The translations under genes and the position numbers were made by a program. A DNA stretch of 59,837 bases, taken from positions 1 to 59,837 of the forward strand of contig NZ_AYJW01000017.1 in the NCBI RefSeq assembly GCF_000497205.1, read 5' to 3'. Under the pieces are notes generated by a model. That model saw only the letters and a program-made list of their open reading frames with translations, searched no databases and had not been told where the DNA came from. Positions 16,522 through 28,235 of the stretch are shown here, in pieces (positions within the stretch are counted from its first letter, which is position 1; each line of letters opens with the position of its first letter). This DNA comes from Saccharopolyspora rectivirgula DSM 43747. GTDB lineage: Bacteria > Actinomycetota > Actinomycetes > Mycobacteriales > Pseudonocardiaceae.

Positions 16522-17211
16522 GTGCCGCAGCCCATCGACCGAGCCGACCGCATCCTCGACGCAGCCGGTGAGCTCATGCTCCGGTTGGGCTACCGCAAGG
16601 TGACGATCGAGGACATCGCCCGCCGGGCGGGCGTCGGCAAGGGCACCGTCTACCTGCACTGGCGCACCAAGGCCGAGCTGTTCGAAGCGCTCATGCTGCG
16701 CGCGTCGACGAGCATGCTCACCGAGGTGGCCGAGCGCCTGCGGCAGGACCCGCGCGAGATCCAGCCGCACCGCTACCTGCGCACCGCGTTCTTCATCATC
16801 CAGCGCAACCCGCTGCTGCGCGCGGCGGTCACCGCGGACGCGGAACTGCTCGGCAACCTCGCGCACTCGCCGGTGCGCGCCAAGGAGCAGGAGATCCACG
16901 AGCGGTACGTCGCGCTGATCACCGAGCACGGCCTGGTGCGCGACGACATCCCGCACCTGGAGTACGCGCTCAACGCGGCCAGCCTCGGCTTCTTCACCCT
17001 CGATTCCCTCGACGCCGGCACGCCGCAGCTGGACGACGAGTCGGTGGCGGACGTCCTGGCCTACACCATCCGGCACGCCTTCGAACCGGAGGGCGAGCCC
17101 GATCCGGAATCGCTGACCGCAGCGGCGAACGAGATCGCGGACCTGTTCGACGAGCTCAACGCGGTCTTCCGGGAGCGGATCTACTCCGCCCCGGAGAACG
17201 AGCGGGGCTGA
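16522..17211 (+). CDS. TetR/AcrR family transcriptional regulator
   Basis: A 229-residue regulator. The N-terminal helix-turn-helix reads ILDAAGELMLRLGYRKVTIE, DIARRAGVGKGTVYLHWRTK, the classic TetR pattern. The ligand domain (residues 60-229) is helical. GTG 16522 follows a textbook AGGAGGTGTCC ribosome site; the longer frame to 16480 would run through the operator. The P450 gene starts 39 bases downstream on the same strand, so the pair is probably one transcript. It likely senses the P450 substrate or a related toxic compound. Confidence 0.9.
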   Translation: MPQPIDRADRILDAAGELMLRLGYRKVTIEDIARRAGVGKGTVYLHWRTKAELFEALMLRASTSMLTEVAERLRQDPREIQPHRYLRTAFFIIQRNPLLRAAVTADAELLGNLAHSPVRAKEQEIHERYVALITEHGLVRDDIPHLEYALNAASLGFFTLDSLDAGTPQLDDESVADVLAYTIRHAFEPEGEPDPESLTAAANEIADLFDELNAVFRERIYSAPENERG

Positions 17212-17250
17212 TCCCACCGCTCCACCACCACCACGAGGAAGGGACGGCAC

Positions 17251-18435
17251 ATGACAACCCTCGCCGACACCTGGGGAATCAACGAGGCTCAATTCTGGCT
17301 GCGCGGGATCCGCCCGGACGAACCCGTGCAGTACGACGAGAAGAGCGGGATCTGGAACGTCTACGGCTACCCCGAGATCGTCCAGGTCCTCAGCGACCAC
17401 GCCACCTTCTCCTCCGCCACCCAGCGCCTGGTCCCGGACATGGCACCGCAGGTCCTCTCCGAGGGCAACCTGGTGCAGATGGACCCGCCGGAGCACAACA
17501 AGCTCCGCAAGCTGGTCAGCCACGCCTTCACGCCCAAGGTCGTCGCCGATCTCGAACCGCGCATCGCCGAGCTGACCCACGAACTGCTCGACGCGGTCAC
17601 CGACCGGACCGAGCTGGTCGCGGACCTCGCCTACCCGCTGCCGGTCACCGTGATCGCCGAGCTGCTGGGCGTGCCGAGCAGCGACCGGGATTTGTTCAAG
17701 CAGTGGGTGGACGCGATGTTCGACACCTCCAGCGGCTTCTCGCTGAAGGAGCGCACGGAGGAGCAGGAGGACTACATCGCGCGGGCGATGGAGCAGGTCC
17801 AGCACCTGCGCGACTACCTGCTGGAACACGTCCAGGAGCGGCGGCAGCAGCCCCGGCAGGACCTGCTGACCAAGCTGGTCGAGGCCGAAGTGGACGGAGA
17901 GCGGCTCACCGACGACCAAGTGGTCAACTTCGCGATGGTGCTGCTCATCGCCGGGCACATCACCACCACGATGCTGCTGGGCAACACGGTGCTGTGCCTG
18001 GACGCGCACCCCGATCAGTTAGCGGCGGTGCGCGCGGACCGGTCCCTGGTTCCCCAGGCCATCGAGGAATCGCTGCGCTTCCTGAGCCCCTTCGCCACCG
18101 TGTCCCGGGCCACCTGGAAGGAGTCCGAAGTGGGCGGTCGCGTCATCCCCGCCGACCAGCTCCTGCTGGTGTGGGTGGCGGCGGGCAACCGCGATCCCCG
18201 GCAGTTCCAGAACCCGGACATCTTCGACATCACCCGCAAACCGAACCCGCACATCGCTTTCGGCCGGGGCATCCACTTCTGCCTCGGCGCCCCGCTGGCG
18301 CGACTGGAAGGCCGCGTGGCCCTGAACATCCTGCTGGACCGGTTCCCGAACCTGCGGACCGATCCGGGCGCGCCGCCGAAGTTCATGCCCACCCCGACCA
18401 TGACCGGGGTGCGCGAACTCCCGCTGCTGCTCTGA
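17251..18435 (+). CDS. Cytochrome P450 (CYP107-like)
   Basis: A 394-residue soluble bacterial P450. The heme-thiolate motif is FGRGIHFCLG with Cys-344. The K-helix is EESLR, and PNPHIAFG precedes the heme loop. The I-helix reads IAGHITTT (residues about 233-240), where most P450s have AG-H-E-TT; an Ile replaces the acidic residue, as known in a subset of CYP107-type enzymes, which affects the proton path. Electron partners are not encoded nearby. Co-transcribed with its TetR regulator; the substrate is unknown. Confidence 0.92.
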   Translation: MTTLADTWGINEAQFWLRGIRPDEPVQYDEKSGIWNVYGYPEIVQVLSDHATFSSATQRLVPDMAPQVLSEGNLVQMDPPEHNKLRKLVSHAFTPKVVADLEPRIAELTHELLDAVTDRTELVADLAYPLPVTVIAELLGVPSSDRDLFKQWVDAMFDTSSGFSLKERTEEQEDYIARAMEQVQHLRDYLLEHVQERRQQPRQDLLTKLVEAEVDGERLTDDQVVNFAMVLLIAGHITTTMLLGNTVLCLDAHPDQLAAVRADRSLVPQAIEESLRFLSPFATVSRATWKESEVGGRVIPADQLLLVWVAAGNRDPRQFQNPDIFDITRKPNPHIAFGRGIHFCLGAPLARLEGRVALNILLDRFPNLRTDPGAPPKFMPTPTMTGVRELPLLL

Positions 18436-18445
18436 AGCGGCCCAC

Positions 18446-18478
18446 CGGGGCCAGCGGACCTCGGGTCTGCTGGCCCCG
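18446..18478 (+). terminator. Terminator after the P450 gene
   Basis: Stem CGGGGCCAGC (18446-18455) pairs perfectly with GCTGGCCCCG (18469-18478), starting 11 bases past the stop codon. The inner bases can extend the stem. Confidence 0.7.
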
Positions 18479-18657
18479 ATCCGTGCGCACGGCCTCGCGT
18501 GTCCACCCGCGAACCGCGCGCGAGCAGCGAGCCGGCGGTGCCGCGTCCCGCGCTGAAACGGCCGGTGGCTCGACCACTCCCCCGTCCCCCCGAACCGCGG
18601 CGCAACCGCCCGCTCACACCGCGGGAACCGGGCGCGTGAAGGCTGGTTCTCACCGCG

Positions 18658-18685
18658 GTAACGCGACGTGACCTCAGGTGCAACA
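18658..18685 (+). promoter_or_regulatory. Possible nitrogen-regulator (GlnR-like) site before narK
   Basis: GTAAC (18658-18662), GTGAC (18668-18672) and a following GCAAC are spaced about one helical turn apart, 42-70 bases before the narK start. This resembles the GTnAC/GAAAC half-sites of actinomycete GlnR boxes, but the match is imperfect. The role is inferred mainly from the genes downstream. Confidence 0.35.
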
Positions 18686-18726
18686 CCTCGCCCCTACGTT
18701 CGGGTCAGCCGACGGAGGGAGCCGAG

Positions 18727-20089
18727 TTGATCGTGAGAGCACCGGCAGGCAGAACCCGCTGGATCGAGCACTGGGACCCCGAGGACGCGGCGTTCTGGGA
18801 GTCCACCGGCAAGCGGGTGGCACGGCGCAACCTCGTCGTTTCGATCCTCTCCGAGCACATCGGATTCTCGGTGTGGAGCATCTGGTCGGTCCTGGTGCTG
18901 TTCATGTCACCGGAGATCGGCCTGCCGTTCACCGCCGCCGAGAAGTTCCTGCTGGTGATCACGCCGAACCTGGTGGGCTCGGTGCTGCGGCTGCCGTACG
19001 CGGCAGCGGTGACCCGGTTCGGCGGCCGGAACTGGACGATCTTCAGCACCGCGGTGCTGCTGGTGCCCGCCGCGCTGGCCTGCTGGTTCGTGCAGCAGCC
19101 GGGCACCCCGCTGTGGGTGTTCGCGCTCATCGGCGCCACCGCGGGCGTCGGCGGCGGGAACTTCTCCTCGTCGATGACCAACATCACCACCTTCTTCCCG
19201 CAGCGCCACCAGGGTTGGGCGCTGGGGCTCAACGCCGGCGGCGGCAACCTCGGGGTGGCTGCGGTGCAGGTCGTCGGCCTGCTGGTGATCGCTTTCGCGG
19301 GCGGCACCCACCCGGCCCTGGTGGCCGGGTTCTACCTGCCGCTGATCGTGCTGGCCGCGCTGTGCGCGGCGCTGTTCATGGACAACGTGGCGGCGGTGCG
19401 CACCCGGCCCGGGGCGCTGCGCGAGGCCGCCGCGAACAAGCACACCTGGTGGCTGTCGGCCCTCTACGTGGGCACCTTCGGGTCGTTCATCGGCTACAGC
19501 TTCGCCTTCGGCCTGGTGCTGCAGACCGAGTTCGGTTTCACCCCGCTGCAGGCGGCCTCCTGGACCTTCCTCGGCCCGCTGCTGGGTTCGCTCGCCCGCC
19601 CGCTGGGCGGCTGGTTGGCCGACCGGTGGGGCGGTGGCCGGGTGACGCTGTGGACGTTCGCGGGCATGGCGGTCGGGACCGCGGCGCTGCTGCTGGCCTC
19701 GTCGCAGGGGTCCTTCGCGGGCTATGTCGCGGTGTTCATCGCGCTGTTCGTGCTGACCGGTGTCGGCAACGGCTCGACCTACAAGATGATCCCGGCGGTC
19801 TTCACCCGGGAGGCCGAGCGCGAGGTGGCCGCCGGCGTCGAGGCGACTGCGGTGTTCGCCTGGGCCCGCCGGATGTCGGGCGCGGTGATCGGCATCGCGG
19901 GCGCGGTCGGTGCGCTCGGCGGGGTGGGGATCAACGTGGCCTTCCGCGCCTCCTACAGCGGTGAGGCGGCCAGCGGTGACGCGGCGCTGGTGGTGTTCCT
20001 CTGCTACTACCTGCTCTGCGCGATCGCCACCTGGGCGATCTACCTGCGGGGCAGGCCCGCCGCGGCCCCGGCCGAGCCGGAGGTCGTCA

Positions 20090-20097
<8 letters not shown>
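18727..20097 (+). CDS. narK: Nitrate/nitrite transporter, MFS (NarK type)
   Basis: A 456-residue, 12-segment major-facilitator protein. Two glycine-rich nitrate-signature loops are visible, GGGNFSSSMTNI (segment 5) and GLNAGGGNLGV. The N-terminus begins with the WDPEDAAFWESTG block common to actinobacterial NarK proteins. It imports nitrate (or exchanges nitrite) at the cytoplasmic membrane. TTG 18727 is chosen, with GGAGGG eight bases upstream; GTG 18733 is an alternative. It is the first gene of an operon of at least seven; its last eight bases overlap the nitrate reductase gene. Confidence 0.92.
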
Positions 20098-22161
<2,064 letters not shown>

Positions 22162-22165
<4 letters not shown>

Positions 22166-23547
22166 AGCGCGTCGTCATCGTCGGCAACGGTCCCGCGGCC
22201 CACCGGCTGGTCGAGCGGCTGCGGGCGCGCGGCCACACCGGACCCGTCGTGGTGCTGGGCGACGAGCCGCACCCCGCCTACAACCGGGTGCTGCTGGGGT
22301 CGGTGCTGTCGCGGTCGCTGCCCGCCGAGGCGCTGCGACTGCCCGATGTGGACGCCGAGGTGCGGCTGGGGGTCGCCGCCACCGGGATCGACCGGGACCG
22401 GCGGGTGGTGCGCACCAGCACCGGCGAGGAGGTCGGCTACGACGTCCTGGTGCTGGCCACCGGGGCCCGCGCGCGGCTGCCCGAGATCACCGGCCTGCCG
22501 GCGGACCGCCTCCGACCGCTGCGCACGGTGGCCGACTGCGAGCACATCGCCCGGGTTCCCGGCCCGGTGGTGGTGCTGGGCGGCGGGGTGCTCGGCGTGG
22601 AGGCGGCGCTGGCGCTGCGGTCGCGCGGCCGCCAGGTGGCGGTGGTGCACCCGCGGCCGCACCCGATGGACCGCCAGCTGGACGCCACCGGCGGGCGGCT
22701 GCTGGCCGAACGGCTCACCGAGCTCGGTGTCGCGCTGCACCAGGGGCGCAAGGCGGTCGCCTACCGGTCGGGGGCGCTGGTGCTGGACGACGGCGCGGAG
22801 GTGCCGGCGCAGCTGGTGGTCGCCTGCACCGGTGTGGTGCCGGAAACCGCGCTCGCCGAGCGGGCCGGGCTGCGGGTGCGGCGGGGGATCGTGGTCGACG
22901 ACCGGCTGCGCACCGGCGATCCGCGCATCCACGCGATCGGCGACTGCGCCGAGCACCACGGCCGCACCCCGGGGCTCATCGGGCCCGCCTGGGAGCAGGC
23001 CGACGCCCTCGCCGGGCTGCTCTGCGGCGCCGACACCCGGTACCCCGGGGCCCGGGCCGTCACCCGGCTCAAGGCGCGCGACATCGAACTGGTGTCGATC
23101 GGCGCACCGGACGAGCTGGACAGCGCCGACGCCGAGGTCGTCACGCTGTCCGACCCGGCGCGGGGCCGCTACGCGAAGGTCGCGCTGCGGGACGAGCGGA
23201 TCACCAGCGCGGTGCTGTTCGGGCTCCCGGAAGCCACCGCCTCGGTCACCCAGCTCTACGACGGCGACCGGCCGCTGCCCGGCGACCGGCTCGCGCTGCT
23301 GCTGGGCACCCCGGCGGCCGTGCCCGGGGCGCCGGTGGAGCTGCCCGAGGACGCGGTGATCTGCCGCTGCAACAACGTCACGAAGAAGTCCCTGCGCACC
23401 GCGTGGGAGAGCGGTGCGCGCTCGGTCCGCGAACTGGCCCTGGCGACGCGGGCGACCACCGGCTGCGGTGGCTGCTCCGACGACGTCGCCCGCCTCTGCG
23501 CGGCCCTGGCCGAGCGAACCGCACACGAGGAGGAGGGCGCGGCATGA
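22162..23547 (+). CDS. NAD(P)/FAD-dependent oxidoreductase with BFD [2Fe-2S] domain, nitrate reductase electron donor
   Basis: A 461-residue NasB-like flavoprotein. The N-terminal FAD fold is VVIVGNGPAAHRL, the NAD(P) fold VVVLGGGVLGVEAAL. A C-terminal BFD-like domain (residues about 398-450) carries ICRCNNVTKKSL and TTGCGGC, four cysteines for a [2Fe-2S] cluster. It presumably passes electrons from NAD(P)H to the nitrate reductase encoded just upstream. Its GTG start overlaps the reductase stop (GTGA). It is paralogous to the N-terminal 450 residues of NirB encoded next. Confidence 0.87.
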
Positions 23548-26057
23548 CTCGCACGCTCATCGTCATCGGCCACGGGATGGTCGGGCACCGGTTGGTCGAG
23601 GTGCTCCGGCAGCGCGACACGAGCGACGCGTGGCGCATCGTCGTGTTCGGCGAAGAACCCCGCCCCGCCTACGACCGGGTGGCGCTCTCGTCCTATCTGG
23701 ACGGCAAGAGCGCCGAGGACCTGAGCTTGACAAGTCAGGACCTCCAGGACGATCCGATGGTCGAGCTGCGGTTGGGCACCGCGGTGACCGGCATCGACCG
23801 CACCAACCGCATCGTGTCCGCAGCGGACGGGACCGCGGTGGGCTACGACGCGCTGGTGCTCGCCACCGGGTCGCGGCCGTTCGTGCCGCCGGTGCCGGGC
23901 CGCGACCTCGACGGCTGCTTCGTCTACCGCACCATCGAGGACCTCGACGCCATCCGCGCCGCCGCCACCGAAGGCGCACCGGGCGTGGTCATCGGCGGCG
24001 GGCTGCTCGGCCTGGAAGCGGCCGGGGCGCTGCGGCGGCTGGGGATGCGCACCCACGTCGTGGAGATGGCACCGCGGCTGATGCCGCTGCAGGTCGACGA
24101 GGGCGGCGGCCAGGTGCTCAACCGGCTGGTCACCGACCTCGGGTTGACCGTGCACTGCGGCGCGGCGATCGAATCCATCGACGGCGACGACCGGGTCCGC
24201 TCGATCGCGCTGGCCGACGGCACCGTCCTCGACACCGAGCTGGTGGTGTTCTCCGCGGGCGTGCGGCCGCGCGACGAGCTCGCCGAGATCGCCGGGCTGG
24301 AACGCGGCGAACGCGGCGGGTTCCTGGTCGACGAGTTCTGCCGCACCAGCGACGAACGCATCTGGGCCGTCGGCGAGTGCGCCGCGGTGAACGGGCGCTG
24401 CTACGGGCTGGTCGCCCCCGGCTACAGCATGGCCGAAGGGGTCGCCGACCAGCTGCTGGAGCTGGGCGACGGAGCGTTCCCCGGCGCCGACCTGTCCACC
24501 AAGCTGAAGCTGATCGGCGTCGACGTGGCCAGCTTCGGCGACGCGCACGGGCGGACCCCGGGCGCGCTGGAGGTCGTCTACGCCAACAACGCGGCCGGCA
24601 CCTACGCCAAGCTCGTGCTCAGCGACGACGCGCGGGTGCTGCTCGGCGGGGTCCTCGTCGGCGACGCCAGCGCCTACTCGACGCTGCGGCCGCTGGTGGG
24701 CCGCGAACTGCCCGCGCCTCCCGAGCAGCTGCTGCTGCCCGCGGGGTCCGGTGTGGACACGGGGGCGCTGCCCGACGACGCCACGGTGTGCTCCTGCAAC
24801 AACGTGACCAAACAGGACATCACCACCGCGATCACCGAGCAGCAGCTCACCGACGTGCCGGGGATCAAGGCCTGCACGCGGGCCGGCACCAGCTGCGGCT
24901 CGTGCGTGCCGATGCTGAAAACCCTGCTCGGCGAGTGCGGGGTGACCACCTCGAAGGCGCTGTGCGAGCACTTCCCGCACTCGCGCAGCGAGCTCTTCGA
25001 GATCGTGCGGGCCACCGGGATCAGCTCGTTCTCCGAACTGATCGGCAAGCACGGCACCGGGCGCGGCTGCGACATCTGCAAACCCGCCGTCGCCTCCATC
25101 CTCGCCAGCCTCGGCAACGGGCACGTCCTCGACGGCGAGCAGGCGGGGCTGCAGGACACCAACGACCGGTTCCTGGCCAACATGCAGCGCAACGGCACCT
25201 ACTCGGTGGTGCCCCGGGTGCCCGGCGGCGAGATCACCCCGGACAAGCTGATCGTGCTCGGCGAGGTCGCCAAGGAGTTCGGCCTCTACACCAAGATCAC
25301 CGGTGGGCAGCGCATCGACCTGTTCGGCGCGCGGGTGGAGCAGCTGCCGCGCATCTGGCGGCGCCTGGTGGACGCCGGGTTCGAATCCGGACACGCCTAC
25401 GGCAAAGCGGTGCGCACCGTGAAGTCCTGCGTCGGCAACGACTGGTGCCGCTACGGCGTGCAGGACTCGGTCAGCATGGCCATCCGCCTGGAACTCCGCT
25501 ACCGGGGCCTGCGGGCCCCGCACAAGATCAAAGCCGGGGTGTCCGGGTGCGCCCGCGAGTGCGCCGAGGCGCGCGGCAAGGACTTCGGCGTGATCGCCAC
25601 CGAGAAGGGCTGGAACCTCTACGTCGGCGGCAACGGCGGGTTCAACCCGCGGCACGCCGAACTGCTGGCGTCCGATTTGGACGACGAGCGGCTCATCCAG
25701 CTCATCGACCGGTTCCTGATGTTCTACGTGCGCACCGCGGACCGGCTGCAGCGCACCTCCGCGTGGCTGGAGTCGCTGGACGGCGGCCTCGACCACCTGC
25801 GCGAGGTCATCGTCGAGGACTCCCTCGGCATCGCCGCGGAGCTGGAAGAAGCCATGCAGCGCCACGTCGACAGCTACACCGACGAGTGGGCCGCGGTTCT
25901 GGACGACCCGGACAAGCTGGCCCGCTTCGTGTCCTTCGTCAACGCCCCCGAGGCACCGGACCCGACCATCCGCTTCGTCGAGGAGCGCGGCCAGATCCGG
26001 CCCGAACCGGTGGTGCTGCCGATGCCCACCTTCGCGACCCAGGAGGTGTCCTCATGA
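23544..26057 (+). CDS. nirB: Nitrite reductase (NADH), large subunit
   Basis: An 837-residue siroheme enzyme reducing nitrite to ammonium. In order: FAD fold (VIGHGMVGHRLVE), NAD fold (VVIGGGLLGLEAAG, near 150), BFD [2Fe-2S] domain (VCSCNNVTKQD near 414, then CTRAGTSCGSC), a second BFD-like CDICKP, and the nitrite/sulfite reductase half. The [4Fe-4S]-siroheme ligands are C-x5-C (CVGNDWC near 629) and C-x3-C (CAREC near 670). ATG 23544 overlaps the previous stop by four bases (ATGA). Full length for the family. Confidence 0.95.
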   Translation: MTRTLIVIGHGMVGHRLVEVLRQRDTSDAWRIVVFGEEPRPAYDRVALSSYLDGKSAEDLSLTSQDLQDDPMVELRLGTAVTGIDRTNRIVSAADGTAVGYDALVLATGSRPFVPPVPGRDLDGCFVYRTIEDLDAIRAAATEGAPGVVIGGGLLGLEAAGALRRLGMRTHVVEMAPRLMPLQVDEGGGQVLNRLVTDLGLTVHCGAAIESIDGDDRVRSIALADGTVLDTELVVFSAGVRPRDELAEIAGLERGERGGFLVDEFCRTSDERIWAVGECAAVNGRCYGLVAPGYSMAEGVADQLLELGDGAFPGADLSTKLKLIGVDVASFGDAHGRTPGALEVVYANNAAGTYAKLVLSDDARVLLGGVLVGDASAYSTLRPLVGRELPAPPEQLLLPAGSGVDTGALPDDATVCSCNNVTKQDITTAITEQQLTDVPGIKACTRAGTSCGSCVPMLKTLLGECGVTTSKALCEHFPHSRSELFEIVRATGISSFSELIGKHGTGRGCDICKPAVASILASLGNGHVLDGEQAGLQDTNDRFLANMQRNGTYSVVPRVPGGEITPDKLIVLGEVAKEFGLYTKITGGQRIDLFGARVEQLPRIWRRLVDAGFESGHAYGKAVRTVKSCVGNDWCRYGVQDSVSMAIRLELRYRGLRAPHKIKAGVSGCARECAEARGKDFGVIATEKGWNLYVGGNGGFNPRHAELLASDLDDERLIQLIDRFLMFYVRTADRLQRTSAWLESLDGGLDHLREVIVEDSLGIAAELEEAMQRHVDSYTDEWAAVLDDPDKLARFVSFVNAPEAPDPTIRFVEERGQIRPEPVVLPMPTFATQEVSS

Positions 26058-26380
26058 GCTGGGAACCGATCTGCGAGTTCGACGCGCTGCCGCCCGAGTA
26101 CGGGGTGCCCGCGCTGGTCAAGGACCAGCCGGTGGCGGTGTTCCGCACCCACGACGACCAGCTGCACGCGGTGGGCAACATCGACCCGTTCTGCGGGGCG
26201 AGCGTGATCAGCCGCGGCATCGTCGGCGACCGCGGCGGCGAACCCACGGTCGCTTCGCCGATGCTCAAGCAGGTCTTCTCGCTGCGCACCGGGCAGTGCC
26301 TGGACGACCCGTCGGTGCGGCTGCCGGTCTACCCGATCCGCCGCCGCGAGGACGGCGTGGTGGAGGTCGCCCTCCCGTGA
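26054..26380 (+). CDS. nirD: Nitrite reductase (NADH), small subunit
   Basis: A 108-residue Rieske-fold protein accompanying NirB. It begins WEPICEFDALPPEYGVPALV and contains the NirD-type loop DPFCGASVISRGIVGD and SPMLKQVFSLRTG. As in other NirD proteins the Cys-His cluster ligands of true Rieske proteins are not conserved. AGGAGGTGTCCTC precedes ATG 26054, and the gene overlaps nirB and the next gene by four bases each. Confidence 0.93.
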   Translation: MSWEPICEFDALPPEYGVPALVKDQPVAVFRTHDDQLHAVGNIDPFCGASVISRGIVGDRGGEPTVASPMLKQVFSLRTGQCLDDPSVRLPVYPIRRREDGVVEVALP

Positions 26381-27513
26381 CCGACGCACTCGCTGGGTAC
26401 ACCGTCGCGGTCACCGCGGCCCGGCGGGCCGACGAGCTCGGGTCCCTGCTGGCCAACCGCGGCGCGCGGGTCGTGCACGGCCCGGCGCTGCGGATCCTGC
26501 CGCTGGCCGACGACGCCGAACTGCACCGCGTCAGCCTCCGCTTCCTGGAGGAGCCCCCGGACGTGGTGGTGGCCACCACCGGTATCGGTTTCCGCGGTTG
26601 GATCGACGCCGCCGACGGGTGGGGCATCAGCGCGGAACTGCTGGACGCGCTGCGCCCGGCCCGGCTGCTCGCGCGCGGGCCGAAAGCGCGCGGGGCGGTG
26701 CGCGCCGCCGGGCTGCCCGACCCGTGGTCGCCCGGGTCGGAGTCCTCCGCGGAACTGCTGGAGCACCTGCTCGAGCAGGACCTCACCGGGGTGCGGGTGG
26801 CGGTGCAGCTGCACGGCCGGCCGCTGCCGGACTTCGTCGACGCGCTGCGCTGCGCCGGTGCCGAGGTCGTCGAGGTGCCGGTCTACCGGTGGACCGCACC
26901 CGCCGACGCCAGCGCCCTGGAGGACCTGGTGCGGTCGGTGTGCGCGCGGGAGGTCGACGCGGTGACCTTCACCAGCGCGCCCGCAGCCGTCGGGTTGTTG
27001 TCCCTGGCTGACGAGCTGCGGTGCCGGGAGGAGCTGTTGGCGGCGCTGCGCGGCCCGGTGCTGGCCGCCTGCGTCGGTCCGGTGGCGCACGCGCCGCTGG
27101 CCGACCACGGGGTGCCCGCGGTGGTTCCCCGGCGGTTCCGGCTCGGCGCGCTGGTGCACACGTTGTGCGACGAGCTGCCCCGCCGCGCCCCGACGCTGCC
27201 GGTGGCGGGTCGGGAGCTGCAGGTGCGGGGGCACGCGGCCGTGGTGGACGGGGAGCTCAAACCGCTTTCCCCGCAGGCCCGGACGCTGCTGGGTGTGCTG
27301 GCCGAACGGCCGGGGCGGGTGGTGCCGCGGCGGGAGCTGGGCCGGGCGCTGCGCCGCGCCGGGGGCTCGGGGGACGAGCACGCCGTGGAGCAGGCGGTGG
27401 CGCGGCTGCGGGCGGCGTTGGGGGCTCCCGAGCTGGTGCAGACGGTGATCAAGCGCGGCTACCGGCTCCCGCTGGAACCGGTCCGGGACGCTCCCAGGTG
27501 CGTGCGGTCATGA
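26377..27513 (+). CDS. Uroporphyrinogen-III synthase fused to a winged-helix DNA-binding domain
   Basis: A 378-residue fusion. Residues 1-260 form a HemD-type synthase (TVAVTAARRADELGSLLANRG, TTGIGF, VTFTSAPAAVGLL), which closes the tetrapyrrole ring needed for siroheme. Residues about 270-370 are an OmpR/PhoB-like winged helix (LSPQARTLLGVLAERPGRVV, DEHAVEQAVARLRAALG, TVIKRGYRL). The same fusion exists in actinobacterial nitrate operons and is taken to regulate them. It may be a redundant HemD turned regulator. The start GTG 26377 overlaps nirD. Confidence 0.87.
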   Translation: MTDALAGYTVAVTAARRADELGSLLANRGARVVHGPALRILPLADDAELHRVSLRFLEEPPDVVVATTGIGFRGWIDAADGWGISAELLDALRPARLLARGPKARGAVRAAGLPDPWSPGSESSAELLEHLLEQDLTGVRVAVQLHGRPLPDFVDALRCAGAEVVEVPVYRWTAPADASALEDLVRSVCAREVDAVTFTSAPAAVGLLSLADELRCREELLAALRGPVLAACVGPVAHAPLADHGVPAVVPRRFRLGALVHTLCDELPRRAPTLPVAGRELQVRGHAAVVDGELKPLSPQARTLLGVLAERPGRVVPRRELGRALRRAGGSGDEHAVEQAVARLRAALGAPELVQTVIKRGYRLPLEPVRDAPRCVRS

Positions 27514-28235
27514 GCCCGTCGCTGCTGCTGGTCGCGCACGGCACCCGCGACCCGGGCGGTCCCCGGGTGATCGATCGGCTGGCCGCCGCGGCGGCCGCGC
27601 GGCTCGAGGTGCCGGTGCGCGTGGCCTATGTGGACGTCATCGGCCCGACCGTGGTGGAGGCGCTGCGCGGGCTGGACGGCCCGGTGGTCGCCCTGCCCGC
27701 GTTCTTGGCCGCCGGGTACCACGTGCGCACTGATCTCCCGGAGCAAGTCGCCGCCAGTGGGCGGCGGGACGTCGTCGTCGGCCGGTCGCTCGGGCCGGCG
27801 CCGGAGCTGGCCGCGGTGATGCTGAAGCGGTTGCGCGCCGCCGGGTGGCGGCCCGGGGCGAGGGTGGTGTTCGCCGCCGCCGGTTCTTCGGACGAGCGCG
27901 CGCTGGCCGATGTGCGCATCGCGGCGCGGCTGCTGGGCCGACACTGCGGGCAGCGGCTGGTCCCGAGCTACGTCAGCACCGCGAGCCCGAACACCGCCGA
28001 GGTCTGCCGCCCCGGCGATGTCATCGCGCCCTACCTGCTGGCCCCGGGGCTGTTCCACCGGCGCCTGGCGGAACTACCGGCGGCCGGGGTCGCCGCCCCC
28101 ATCGGCGACCACCCAGCTGTCGTGGACGTGCTCGCCCGCCGCTACCGGGAAGCCCGCGACGAGGCGATCGAGCACGGAAGTCGTGCGGTTTCGCTGGCAC
28201 CGGTCGGGCATTCACGCCGAGGCGGGGTCCGATAG
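27510..28235 (+). CDS. cbiX: Sirohydrochlorin chelatase, CbiX/SirB type
   Basis: A 241-residue two-domain chelatase inserting iron (or cobalt) into sirohydrochlorin to give siroheme for NirB. His-10 (VAHGTRDPGG) and His-71 (PAFLAAGYHVRTDLP) are the expected metal-handling residues. The second half repeats the fold with SLGPAPELAAVMLKRL and YVSTASPNTAEVCRPG. ATG 27510 overlaps the previous stop by four bases; it is the last gene of the operon. A damaged second copy of its 3' part lies at 30971-31175. Confidence 0.92.
   Translation: MSPSLLLVAHGTRDPGGPRVIDRLAAAAAARLEVPVRVAYVDVIGPTVVEALRGLDGPVVALPAFLAAGYHVRTDLPEQVAASGRRDVVVGRSLGPAPELAAVMLKRLRAAGWRPGARVVFAAAGSSDERALADVRIAARLLGRHCGQRLVPSYVSTASPNTAEVCRPGDVIAPYLLAPGLFHRRLAELPAAGVAAPIGDHPAVVDVLARRYREARDEAIEHGSRAVSLAPVGHSRRGGVR

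Noticed and set aside
23256-25865. Minus-strand frame of nearly 870 codons opposite nirB
   Set aside because: Pure antisense shadow of nirB; no family feature.
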